A stretch of DNA of 64,000 bases, taken from positions 2,288,001 through 2,352,000 of the forward strand of contig NZ_CP115859.1 of assembly GCF_027920545.1 (NCBI RefSeq). The letters are read 5' to 3'. The stretch's first letter is position 1. Each line of letters begins with the position of its first letter. The notes under the pieces are model-generated. The model saw only the letters and a list, made by a program, of their open reading frames with translations. It was not told the DNA's origin and searched no databases. Shown one piece after another: positions 52,342 through 61,157 of the stretch. The translations under genes and the position numbers were made by a program. This DNA is from Chryseobacterium camelliae (GTDB lineage: Bacteria; Bacteroidota; Bacteroidia; Flavobacteriales; Weeksellaceae).

Positions 52342-53190
52342 TTTTAAACTCAAATCCATGTTTTCAGCGGAATGTGTTAAGGCTCCGGCTGAAATAAATG
52401 TAACTCCTGTAGCTGCAATTTCCTTTAGTTGATCCCGAGTGATTCCTCCGGATGCTTCAGATTCGCAGGATCCATTGATCAATTGTACAGCTTGCTTCAT
52501 GGTAGGGATATCCATATTGTCAAGCATAATTCTGTCAACTTTCGCATTGATCGCCTCCTGAACTTCCGCAAGATTTCTGGTTTCTACCTCTATTTTTAAT
52601 TTCTTTTTATTCTTTTTGATATAATCCTTAGCCATTTTTACGGCATTCGTAATGCTGCCATTATAATCGATGTGATTATCTTTTAGCATAATCATGTCAT
52701 AAAGACCATATCTGTGGTTGGTACCTCCTCCGATAGCAACTGCCCATTTTTCACAAACTCTGAAGTTGGGGGTGGTTTTTCTTGTATCTAAGAGCTTAGT
52801 TTTAGTTCCCACCAATCTGGAATCCCAGTCGTGAGTAAGCGTTGCGATGCCGCTCATTCTTTGCATGCAGTTTAGAACCAGCCTTTCCGTGGAAAGAATA
52901 GATCTTGCGCTTCCGGTTACGATAAAAGCGACATCACCAACTTTTACAGCGTCACCATCTTTTACGAAGGTTTCCACTTTTAAGTTTTTGTCGAAAGTTT
53001 TAAAAATAAATTCTGCCAATTCAACCCCCGCCAGAATACAATCCTGCTTTACCAAAAGTCTGGCTTTTTGTTCCAGGTCTTTCGGAATGGTGGAAAGAGT
53101 AGAGTGATCTCCATCCTGAATGTCTTCTTCCAAAGCATTTTTGATGAATTGTTTTAAAACTTTATCTGTAACGTATGCCGGTTTTTTCAT
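52330..53190 (-). CDS. nadC: Nicotinate-nucleotide pyrophosphorylase (carboxylating)
   Basis: NadC converts quinolinate and PRPP to nicotinate mononucleotide, CO2 and PPi. From the ATG at 53190 the protein is 286 residues: MKKPAYVTDKVL, EEDIQDGDHST, the active-site LNCMQRMSGIAT and LDTRKTTPNFR, and the C-terminal ISAGALTHSAENMDLSL. The frame runs upstream to 53241, but that extension would overlap the neighbouring gene and is not family-like. It lies 10 bases after an unknown membrane protein gene that separates it from nadB. Confidence 0.95.
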   Translation of the reverse strand: MKKPAYVTDKVLKQFIKNALEEDIQDGDHSTLSTIPKDLEQKARLLVKQDCILAGVELAEFIFKTFDKNLKVETFVKDGDAVKVGDVAFIVTGSARSILSTERLVLNCMQRMSGIATLTHDWDSRLVGTKTKLLDTRKTTPNFRVCEKWAVAIGGGTNHRYGLYDMIMLKDNHIDYNGSITNAVKMAKDYIKKNKKKLKIEVETRNLAEVQEAINAKVDRIMLDNMDIPTMKQAVQLINGSCESEASGGITRDQLKEIAATGVTFISAGALTHSAENMDLSLKAIL

Positions 53191-53200
53191 AAGGTTTGTT

Positions 53201-53833
53201 TTAGTAATAGTATGATGCTTTTGGTCCGAATAGCAGGTCATGAATTATAAATAGTAAAAGAATTTCATTTTCTTTTGCATCAATTTTTTCAAATTCTATA
53301 TTATCTTTTATTTTTGTATTGTTTTGATTGATACCTCGAAACTCTAATACCTGTTTTTCATTTCTTCCTTGAGGTATAGTTTTATAGCTCCAATTAAAAT
53401 TGTCCCAATTATACTCTTGAGTAAAATAAATGATTTTTTCTTTGTTAAATGTTAAAATTGGATACTGAGGATTGTTGATATAATATAGAGTTAATCGTAA
53501 TTTATTATCTTTAATTATATTATTTATATCGAATTTTAAACTTCCATAATACTCCGGTTTTCCCAAACCTTTCATATTACACAAAAGATTTAAAACTAAA
53601 GGATACTTAGATCTGGGAATGATAATTTTTTTTAATAATGTCACCCCAAACAATCCCGATAGAAGTCCTAAAAATACTATTCCTATAGGGATAATTATAT
53701 TTGAAAAATTCTCAATTTCTCCATTTTTTCCAAAAAAAATTAATAAAGCAAAACCGCAAATTAATGATAATGCCATTCTTGAATAGAATAAAATATTAAC
53801 TATTGTAAGAATATTTAAATTCAAAGTTTTCAT
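53201..53833 (-). CDS. Unknown membrane protein between nadB and nadC
   Basis: The 210-residue protein has two membrane helices (about 18-36 and 45-65) followed by a mainly beta, charged C-terminal region. It is richer in Ile, Lys and Asn than its neighbours, and the coding DNA is more AT-rich, which hints at a recent arrival or a relaxed gene. It sits 14 bases after nadB and 10 bases before nadC, so it is in their transcript. I find no family. It is not a quinolinate synthase (no iron-sulfur Cys). Confidence 0.65.
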   Translation of the reverse strand: MKTLNLNILTIVNILFYSRMALSLICGFALLIFFGKNGEIENFSNIIIPIGIVFLGLLSGLFGVTLLKKIIIPRSKYPLVLNLLCNMKGLGKPEYYGSLKFDINNIIKDNKLRLTLYYINNPQYPILTFNKEKIIYFTQEYNWDNFNWSYKTIPQGRNEKQVLEFRGINQNNTKIKDNIEFEKIDAKENEILLLFIIHDLLFGPKASYYY

Positions 53834-53847
53834 TTGTTTAATTAAAA

Positions 53848-55419
53848 TTAAACCAAATCTTTATTATAAAATGCTCCTTTATTTTCTGTCATTTCCATAG
53901 ATTGGGTAATGATGAGGTGAGCAACGGTTGTTAAATTTCTTAATTCCGATAATTGCGGCGAAAGAATAGAGTAGTGGTAGATTTCATCGACTGCTGCGGC
54001 AATTTCCTGATGTTTTTGCAGTGCCATATTTAAGCGTCGGTTGCTTCTTACAATCCCTACAAGATCACTCATCATTTCCTGAAGCTGTTTTCTTAAATAG
54101 GAAATAATGACCATTTCATCCATAATCTTCATGCCTTCCTCGTCCCATTCAGGAACGGATTTCAGGTCGTCAAAGTTAAAATTATTTTCATGCAATAATT
54201 CAACCGTCTTCATCGCTGCGCTGTGTCCGAAAACCAAACCTTCCAATAAAGAATTGGATGCCAGTCTGTTGGCACCATGAAGTCCTGAATTGGTACATTC
54301 TCCAACGGCAAAAAGATTTCGGATGGAAGACTGTCCGTCTCTGTCGATCTCAATTCCTCCCATGAGATAATGACAAGCCGGAACGACTGGGATCAATTGG
54401 GTGAAAGGATCAATTCCTTCATCCTTGCATTTTTTATAAATATTGGGGAAATGTTCTAAGAATTTTTCATGATTCATTTCTTTGCAGTCCAAACCTACAT
54501 ATTCGTCACCCGTAATTTTCATCTCGGCATCAATAGCTCTTGCGACGATATCTCTTGAAGCTAATTCTTCACGCTCATCATATTTGTGCATGAATTTTTC
54601 CCCTCTTTTTGTTCGTAATTTCGCTCCGTCTCCGCGTACGGCTTCAGAAATTAAAAACAACATTCCGTCCATTTTGCTATATAATGCAGTCGGATGAAAC
54701 TGATAATATTGCATATTGGAAACTTTTCCTTTGGCTCTTGCTACAAAAGCGATTCCATCTCCGGTTGCGATCGTAGGATTGGTGGTGTTTTTATAAACAT
54801 GTCCGGCTCCTCCGGTTGCCACCAATGTTATTTTTGAAGTGATTTTTTTAATCTGCTTGGATTTTTCATCCAGAATATAAGCTCCATAACAATGAATATC
54901 ACCTTCGTTCAGTTCTTTTCCGGGAACATGGTGCTGGGTGATAATATCAATAACATAATGATGATCAAGAATTTCTATATTTTCACTTTTATTGGCAGTT
55001 TCCAAAAGAGCTCTTTCGATCTCAAAGCCGGTGATGTCTTTATGGTGTACAATTCGGTTTTCAGTATGACCTCCTTCTCTTCCCAGAGCGAACTTTCCGT
55101 TTTTCATATCGAAGTTGGCACCCCATTCTACAATTTCATTGAATCTTTTTGGAGCTTCGGTAACTACCATTTCCACGACATCGCGTTTGTTTTCGCCATC
55201 TCCCGCCCGCATCGTATCTTCAATGTGTTTTTCAAAATTATCTTTTTGAAAATCTGTAACTACGGCAAGACCGCCCTGAGCATATTTGGTGTTGCTTTCG
55301 TCCTCGTCAGATTTTGTTACGATAATTATTTTGGTGTCAGGAAATTGCTCAGAAACCTTGATGGCATACGAAAGTCCCGAAATACCGGAACCAATTACTA
55401 ATACATCCGCTTTTATCAT
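53848..55419 (-). CDS. nadB: L-aspartate oxidase
   Basis: NadB oxidises aspartate to iminoaspartate, the first step of de novo NAD synthesis. The 523-residue flavoprotein has the FAD motif VLVIGSGISGLSYA, the succinate-dehydrogenase-like ALGREGGHTENRIVHHKD, TGGAGHVY, and GECTNSGLHGANRLASNSLLEG (two conserved motifs). nadA is not in the window. The gene is in one direction with a nitroreductase upstream (31-base gap) and nadC downstream, with an unknown gene inserted. Confidence 0.95.
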   Translation of the reverse strand: MIKADVLVIGSGISGLSYAIKVSEQFPDTKIIIVTKSDEDESNTKYAQGGLAVVTDFQKDNFEKHIEDTMRAGDGENKRDVVEMVVTEAPKRFNEIVEWGANFDMKNGKFALGREGGHTENRIVHHKDITGFEIERALLETANKSENIEILDHHYVIDIITQHHVPGKELNEGDIHCYGAYILDEKSKQIKKITSKITLVATGGAGHVYKNTTNPTIATGDGIAFVARAKGKVSNMQYYQFHPTALYSKMDGMLFLISEAVRGDGAKLRTKRGEKFMHKYDEREELASRDIVARAIDAEMKITGDEYVGLDCKEMNHEKFLEHFPNIYKKCKDEGIDPFTQLIPVVPACHYLMGGIEIDRDGQSSIRNLFAVGECTNSGLHGANRLASNSLLEGLVFGHSAAMKTVELLHENNFNFDDLKSVPEWDEEGMKIMDEMVIISYLRKQLQEMMSDLVGIVRSNRRLNMALQKHQEIAAAVDEIYHYSILSPQLSELRNLTTVAHLIITQSMEMTENKGAFYNKDLV

Positions 55420-55450
55420 TATGCTTACTTTAGGTACACTGTCTAAATAA

Positions 55451-56077
55451 TTAAATAAATTTAAACAATTTTTCGTTTGGTTTTCTTACTTTTTTCATGT
55501 GTTGGAAATGGTCTTCTTCCGAACGGTAGCCTAAAGCGAGGGTAACGGTTACTTTTTCGGATTCAGGATTTACTTCAAGAACTTCTTCTATGAGATCCTG
55601 GCGAAAACCTTCCATAGGGCAAGTGTCTATATTTTCAATAGCCGCGGCATACATTAAATTTGCCAGGACAATATAAGACTGTTTTTCTGCCCAATTGAAA
55701 ATTTCATCTTGCGTTTTTTGATTAATATGTTGGTTGATGCTGGTTCTGAAAAGATCTAATTTTTCCAAAGGTGTTTCTCTTACTTCGGAAATATGCCTGA
55801 AATATCCATTGATATAGCTGTCGTCCACTGTTTTTTTTGAAATAATTACAATTAAATGAGAGCAGGTGGAAATTTGGGAAGGATTGTAGAATGCGGGAAT
55901 CAGCTTTTGCTTCATCTCTTCACTTTCCACTACCAAAATTTTATAAGGCTGAAGACCAAGAGAGCTTGCCGATAATTTTCCCGATTCAAGAATATTGTGT
56001 AATGTTTCCTGGGGGATAATTTCGGAGTTAAATTTTTTTACAGAATACCTTCTGCTTAAAGCCTCTAAATAATTCAT
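55451..56077 (-). CDS. Nitroreductase-family NAD(P)H-dependent oxidoreductase
   Basis: The 208-residue FMN enzyme of the nitroreductase fold has the N-terminal RRYSVKKFNSE, ESGKLSASSLGLQPYK, the NLMYAAAIENIDTCPMEGF segment, and ALGYRSEED near the end. It reduces nitro compounds, quinones or flavin-like acceptors; the true substrate is unknown. The ATG at 56077 lies 4 bases from a TAAATTTG promoter box. It may be the first gene of the transcript that continues into nadB. Confidence 0.87.
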   Translation of the reverse strand: MNYLEALSRRYSVKKFNSEIIPQETLHNILESGKLSASSLGLQPYKILVVESEEMKQKLIPAFYNPSQISTCSHLIVIISKKTVDDSYINGYFRHISEVRETPLEKLDLFRTSINQHINQKTQDEIFNWAEKQSYIVLANLMYAAAIENIDTCPMEGFRQDLIEEVLEVNPESEKVTVTLALGYRSEEDHFQHMKKVRKPNEKLFKFI

Positions 56078-56081
56078 CTTA

Positions 56082-56089
56082 CAAATTTA
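56082..56089 (-). promoter_or_regulatory. -7 box (TAAATTTG) of the nitroreductase-nadB unit
   Basis: On the minus strand TAAATTTG lies only 4 bases before the nitroreductase ATG, suggesting a leaderless or nearly leaderless mRNA. Confidence 0.55.
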
Positions 56090-56181
56090 ATAATTGAAGG
56101 TGAGAAAATAGATTTAAAAGACAAAAAATAAGGATTACTTCAAATTGAAATAATCCTTACTTAAGATATAGATAATGGTTA

Positions 56182-58173
56182 TTATTCTCTATTTTTTACA
56201 AGCACCCATCCGGAATATTTGAAAGGTGTACTTTTCTTGTCGTTTTCATTCCATGTTACAGAATACCAGTAGCTTCCCGTCGGAACTCTTCTTCCGAGGG
56301 CTGTTCCGTCCCATTTGTAGTTGTTGGATTTGTCTCCCTGATGAATTTTTACTCCGTATCTGTCGAATACACTGAACACAAGGTTCTGCTTGTTTGCTAG
56401 TGCAGAATAATCAATAATATCGTTTACTCCGTCTCCGTTTGGTGTAATTACATTGATCAGATTAGGAACTACAATATCTATTACGATCGGTTCACAATCA
56501 TAAGCATCTTTTACATAGACAGTATTGTCACCTCTTGGTACATTATTGAAAACATTTGAATCCTGCCAGTTGATATTATCTGTAGAATATTTGTAAGGAG
56601 CTGTTCCTCCCGTCGCATAGATGGTAATGGTGTTGTAGGTAATGTCAATACTGGAAACGACAGGTTGCTCTGAAGGGAATACTTTTACCGTTTGTTTTGT
56701 CCAGCATTCACCTGTTTTTAACTTTACCCAGTATGTTCCCACTGTTACGCCCGATATAGATTGTGTTGTCTCACCAGTGCTCCACTGATACCCATCAAAA
56801 TCAGGACCTGCATCTAATGTTGTTTTATCTTCGATGCAAATGATTTTGTTTTTTAAAACTTTTGAAAAATTAGGCGGAAATACCTCAAGAGTGATCTTTG
56901 CAATTTCAGAACATTCGTAGATATTACTTACCGTTACATATACCACGCCGTTCGGTGCAATATAGTGATCCGGATTTAAAATTTCGTTAGTTCCGTTTTG
57001 TGCATCAGTTAATGAAGGATAATATTTTTTAGTAACATCTGATGTTGTGGTTATTGCTGCTGTGGTCAAGTTGAAAAGCCCTGTTGCGGTATTTTCCTCG
57101 AGGAAGCAAGATCTTAAGGTAGCATCGTTTACACTCACAGTAGGTGCAACGTTTAAGGTGATTTTCGCATCGTTATTATCGCATAATACAGAGGTCGGAT
57201 CCTTTATCACAACAGAAATACTTGTCGTTGCATTATATTGAAAATGGGTAGGATCAGCAATTGGAGTTCCGCTTCCGGTAACATAGTATGCGAAAGTGTA
57301 GCTAGCCGGGGTCGCTGTAAACTGTGAATTCAATGATGTTAAATCAATAGTTGAAGTCCCAGTAGAATCCGGACAAATAGTTTTGGTAATGGTAGTTGCG
57401 ATTAACGGAATCTTATCTACATATACTTTTACATTTTTAATAGAATGCCTGGATCTTGCGCCTCCGGTTGAAGCTGAAAACCCAAAATATCCTACAGTCA
57501 TTGCTGCTGCTGCACCTGAAGGAGCAAAAGATTGGTTACAGATCAGAACTCCATCGAGAGTTATTTTTACAATCCAGTTGGCCGGAGCGGCAGGATCTAC
57601 TTCTCCTGTCACTTCAACATGTTTATAGGTTGGTCCTCTGAAATTTTGTGTCGGATTGAGATCGGCCGAATGAAAAGAACTTCCCGGAGTATTAAAATAT
57701 TCAACGTTGTTACTGTCTGTTGTATTGGCAACCTGTCCGTAAGCTACGTGTATCTTACTCATTTGAGCAGTGGTTGTATTGTTGTAAGTATCAAACCCAA
57801 CAATGAACCCTACTGCGTTTTGCGAAACTCCGATTCCGGAACCTAATACACTTGCTACGGGAGGATTTGCCAGATACCAGAATGCAATACCGTCTCCGTT
57901 ATAACTTTGGGGCGAATCTATTCTGAAATCGAACTCCACTCTCCATTTGTCGCAGTATTTTAAGTTAATGGGTTCGTTTAAGCGGATAGACCCGGATTGA
58001 TTGTTGAGATCAGGTGTAAGCTGAATGAAATCTGTATTGACTACGGTAGGAGATACCATGGTCCATCCTGTTGTGTTTACAGGGTTTCCGGTAAGTTGGT
58101 AAGTTTGTGCCGATACTTTCTGTGGAATTATTGAAAGCAAGGCTAAACAGCCTAAAAGTAGAATTTTTTTCAT
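56182..58173 (-). CDS. T9SS type B lectin-domain protein (copy 1)
   Basis: From the ATG at 58173 the protein is 663 residues with a signal peptide (SIIPQKVSAQ). Residues about 25-255 form an L-type lectin-like domain (IRLNEPINLKYCDKWRVEFD, DGIAFWYLANPP, NAVGFIVGFDTYNN). Beta-rich repeats with Cys pairs follow (ICPDSTGTS, SCFLEENTATG, ICIEDKTTLDAGP). The end is the gliding-motility-associated type B sorting domain (ITPNGDGVNDIIDY ... YSGWVLVKNRE). Secretion by T9SS to the surface is expected. It lies 71 bases downstream of copy 2 and shares most of its layout. Confidence 0.9.
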   Translation of the reverse strand: MKKILLLGCLALLSIIPQKVSAQTYQLTGNPVNTTGWTMVSPTVVNTDFIQLTPDLNNQSGSIRLNEPINLKYCDKWRVEFDFRIDSPQSYNGDGIAFWYLANPPVASVLGSGIGVSQNAVGFIVGFDTYNNTTTAQMSKIHVAYGQVANTTDSNNVEYFNTPGSSFHSADLNPTQNFRGPTYKHVEVTGEVDPAAPANWIVKITLDGVLICNQSFAPSGAAAAMTVGYFGFSASTGGARSRHSIKNVKVYVDKIPLIATTITKTICPDSTGTSTIDLTSLNSQFTATPASYTFAYYVTGSGTPIADPTHFQYNATTSISVVIKDPTSVLCDNNDAKITLNVAPTVSVNDATLRSCFLEENTATGLFNLTTAAITTTSDVTKKYYPSLTDAQNGTNEILNPDHYIAPNGVVYVTVSNIYECSEIAKITLEVFPPNFSKVLKNKIICIEDKTTLDAGPDFDGYQWSTGETTQSISGVTVGTYWVKLKTGECWTKQTVKVFPSEQPVVSSIDITYNTITIYATGGTAPYKYSTDNINWQDSNVFNNVPRGDNTVYVKDAYDCEPIVIDIVVPNLINVITPNGDGVNDIIDYSALANKQNLVFSVFDRYGVKIHQGDKSNNYKWDGTALGRRVPTGSYWYSVTWNENDKKSTPFKYSGWVLVKNRE

Positions 58174-58244
58174 GTGCTGAATGCTATTTTTTGAGGGGTA
58201 ATATTTTTTATAATAAAAGGGCACCCAAAAGATGCCCCTCCAAA

Positions 58245-60497
58245 TTATTCTCTATTTTTTACCAATACCCATCCACTATACTTTGTTTGAGTATTGTTTT
58301 TATCATTTTCATTCCAAGAGATGGTAAACCAGTAGGTTCCTGTGGTAAGTTTTTTACCACCTGAAGTTCCGTCCCACTTATAGTTTCTTATTTTATCGGC
58401 TTCAAATTTTTTGTTGCCGTATCTGTCATATACTACAAAGCTTAAATTCTTTTTATAAGCTAAAGCACTATAATCTATAAAATCATTAACATTATCTCCG
58501 TTTGGAGTAATTGCATTAATTAAATTCGGAACAGTTACCTGTATTTGTATAGGTTCACAATTGTAGAAGTCTTTTACAAAGATTTTGTTTTCTCCTCTTG
58601 GAAGTCCTGTAAATATATTAGAATCCTGCCATTTAATTCCGTCTAAAGAATATTGATAAGGAGCACGTCCTCCTGAAACATTTACAGTGATCGTATTGTT
58701 GATAATGTCTAAACTTGTAATTACTGGGTCCGCAGCCGCATTTACTCTTACAATTTGTTTAGTAATACAATTTCCGGTTTTTAGTTTTACCCAGTAGATT
58801 CCTACTGCAACATTTTGAATAGCTTGAGAAGTTTCACCTGTGCTCCATTCGTAACTTGCAAATCCCGGGCCTGCATCCAATGTTGTTTTGTCATCAATGC
58901 AGATTGTTTTGTCTTTAAGAACAGAGGATGTTACTGGCGATATTACAGTTAATCTTATTTTCTTGATGATATAGCAAGAGTTTTGCCCTTTAATTCTTAC
59001 ATATACTTCTGCATTTCCAGATATATAAACTGATGGATTGGTAATTGGATTGGTTTCGTTCAAAGCATCAGTTAATGTGATATAGTATTTTTTTGTGATT
59101 CCTGCTTCGGTTGAAACATTTGCAGCTTCTAAATTGAATAAAGCCGTAGCCGGGTTTTCTTCAATGAAGCAAGATTGCAATGAAGCATCATTAGAAACCG
59201 GCAAAGGAAGGAAGCTTAAGGTAATTTCCGCATTTCCTGTACAGCCTTGCGGAGTGGTAACCTTTACATATACTTTTCCCGGAGCTGAAACATAGGCATT
59301 CGGAGTCGTGATTTCGTTGACACCTGCCGTTAAATCTGCTAACGTTCTGTAATATTTTTTTACGACACCGGGTACACCTGTTACGGCAGCACTGTTTAAA
59401 TTGAAGGTTGCTGTTGTTGCATTATTGTTATTACACTCACTCAGCGTGACATTGTTTGCCGTAAATGGAGATAGTGTAAGCTGTATTTTTCCATCTGGGT
59501 TGTCACATAAAATTGCCGAATTGTCTCTTACGATTACATTTACGGTGGTATTGGCGTTGAACTGATAATTTGTCGGATTGGTAACAGGGACTCCACCTAC
59601 TACATAGCTGAAAGTATAGTTAGCCGGATTAGTTACAAACTGATTGTTGTAAGAGGTTAAATTTACTGACGCATAACCGGTGGTCGGGTTTGGACAAAAA
59701 GTATCTGTAACCGTAGTTTTGTTCAGCGCAACTTTGTCCATGTAAATTTTTGCGTTTTTAATGGAATGTCTTGATCTCGCACCTCCGGTAGAAGCCGAAA
59801 ATCCAAAATAACCCTGAGTCATTGCAGCTGCTGCACCGGAAGGAGCAAAAGACTGATTGCAGATTACAGTGCCATCAAGAGTGATTTTTATAATCCAGTT
59901 GGCTGGAGCAGCGGGATCGATTTGGCCGCTTACTTCTACATGTTTATATGTTGTTCCCTGAAATGGCTGAGTCGCATTAAGATCTGCCGAGTGAAACGAA
60001 CTTCCGGGAGTATTGAAAAACTCAACATTATTGGTATCTGTTGTATTTTGTACCAAACCATAGGCAACATGCACTTTGCTCATTCCTGAACTGCCTGTAG
60101 AATTATTAAAAGTATCAAAAGCTACAATAAGACCTACTGCATTTTGAGAAACCCCGATTCCTGAGCCTAATACACTGGTAACAGGAGGATTTGCCAGATA
60201 CCAGAACGCAATACCATCTCCGTTGTACGTTTGGTTCGAATCCATTCTGAAGTCAAATTCTACTCTCCATTTGTCACAATATTTTAAATTGATGGGTTCA
60301 TTTAGTCGAATAGAACCAGACTGATTATTAGTATCGGATGTAAGCTGGACAAAATCAGTATTTATCACTGCAGGAGAAACCAAGGACCAGCCTGCTGTAT
60401 TTACCGGGTTTCCCGTAAGCTGATACGTCTGGGAGAGGAGGTTCCCAGAAATACACAATAAGATTATCGATAAATAAGATAATAAAGTTTTATTCAT
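58245..60497 (-). CDS. T9SS type B lectin-domain protein (copy 2)
   Basis: The 750-residue paralogue of the gene at 56182-58173 has a signal peptide (GNLLSQ), a near-identical lectin domain, and the same type B C-terminus. It has one extra beta repeat of about 90 residues in the middle (SFLPLPVSNDASLQSCFIEEN and neighbouring units), which explains the difference in length. The start is at the ATG at 60497. The closest relative of its C-terminal half is the partial copy at 62904-64000. Surface adhesion or polysaccharide binding is likely. Confidence 0.9.
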   Translation of the reverse strand: MNKTLLSYLSIILLCISGNLLSQTYQLTGNPVNTAGWSLVSPAVINTDFVQLTSDTNNQSGSIRLNEPINLKYCDKWRVEFDFRMDSNQTYNGDGIAFWYLANPPVTSVLGSGIGVSQNAVGLIVAFDTFNNSTGSSGMSKVHVAYGLVQNTTDTNNVEFFNTPGSSFHSADLNATQPFQGTTYKHVEVSGQIDPAAPANWIIKITLDGTVICNQSFAPSGAAAAMTQGYFGFSASTGGARSRHSIKNAKIYMDKVALNKTTVTDTFCPNPTTGYASVNLTSYNNQFVTNPANYTFSYVVGGVPVTNPTNYQFNANTTVNVIVRDNSAILCDNPDGKIQLTLSPFTANNVTLSECNNNNATTATFNLNSAAVTGVPGVVKKYYRTLADLTAGVNEITTPNAYVSAPGKVYVKVTTPQGCTGNAEITLSFLPLPVSNDASLQSCFIEENPATALFNLEAANVSTEAGITKKYYITLTDALNETNPITNPSVYISGNAEVYVRIKGQNSCYIIKKIRLTVISPVTSSVLKDKTICIDDKTTLDAGPGFASYEWSTGETSQAIQNVAVGIYWVKLKTGNCITKQIVRVNAAADPVITSLDIINNTITVNVSGGRAPYQYSLDGIKWQDSNIFTGLPRGENKIFVKDFYNCEPIQIQVTVPNLINAITPNGDNVNDFIDYSALAYKKNLSFVVYDRYGNKKFEADKIRNYKWDGTSGGKKLTTGTYWFTISWNENDKNNTQTKYSGWVLVKNRE

Positions 60498-60662
60498 TGA
60501 AGAGGAAATTAAGTTAAACGTGTAAATATATTAAATCTTGTTGATATAATGTGTATTTGCTGTTAATTTTGTCTAAAATGAGATTTATTTATCAATATAT
60601 AATAAAAGCGGAAAGAAATCTGAATTGATTTTTATCTGTAATTAGTTTAAATAAGAATTAAT

Positions 60663-61139
60663 TCAAAAGAGAGAATTGCTTTCAAGACCTTCAAAATAGG
60701 TGTCAACTTCTAAAGAATCGGAACTGGCAGCCGCAACAGCAAGTTTATCACAGAGTTCATTCTCAAAATGACCGGCGTGACCTTTTACCCAATGCATTTT
60801 GGGTTTATGAAGATTATAAAGTTCGACGAATTTCTTCCACAGATCCGGATTTTTTACGTTTTTCCAGCCTCTTTTTATCCATCCCGATATCCAGTTTTGG
60901 TTCACTGCATCAGCTACATACTTGCTGTCGGTGTACACATGGATATCACTTTCGCTGGATTTTAATTTTTCCAGAGCAGTGATAACGGCCAGAAGCTCCA
61001 TTCTGTTGTTGGTGGTTTTTCTAAAGCCTTTGGAGAATGTTTTCTGATAATTTTTTTCAGGAACACGCATAAGGATTCCATATCCGCCTTTTCCGGGATT
61101 TCCGCTACAAGCTCCGTCAGTGTAAATTTCGATTTTCAA
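60663..61139 (-). CDS. rnhA: Ribonuclease HI
   Basis: RNase HI removes RNA from RNA-DNA hybrids, for example primers and R-loops. The 158-residue protein has the four carboxylates: Asp in IYTDGACSGNPG, Glu in NNRMELLAVI, Asp in HVYTDSKYVADA and the last Asp in NELCDKLA. WVKGHAGH is intact. It lies 18 bases downstream of dnaB on the same strand, so the two replication genes are co-transcribed. Confidence 0.96.
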   Translation of the reverse strand: MKIEIYTDGACSGNPGKGGYGILMRVPEKNYQKTFSKGFRKTTNNRMELLAVITALEKLKSSESDIHVYTDSKYVADAVNQNWISGWIKRGWKNVKNPDLWKKFVELYNLHKPKMHWVKGHAGHFENELCDKLAVAAASSDSLEVDTYFEGLESNSLF

Positions 61140-61157
61140 ATTTCTTTGTTCTAAATC

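Noticed and set aside
53191..53241. N-terminal extension of NadC
   Set aside because: It lies in the neighbouring gene and does not resemble NadC; the ATG at 53190 gives the family start.
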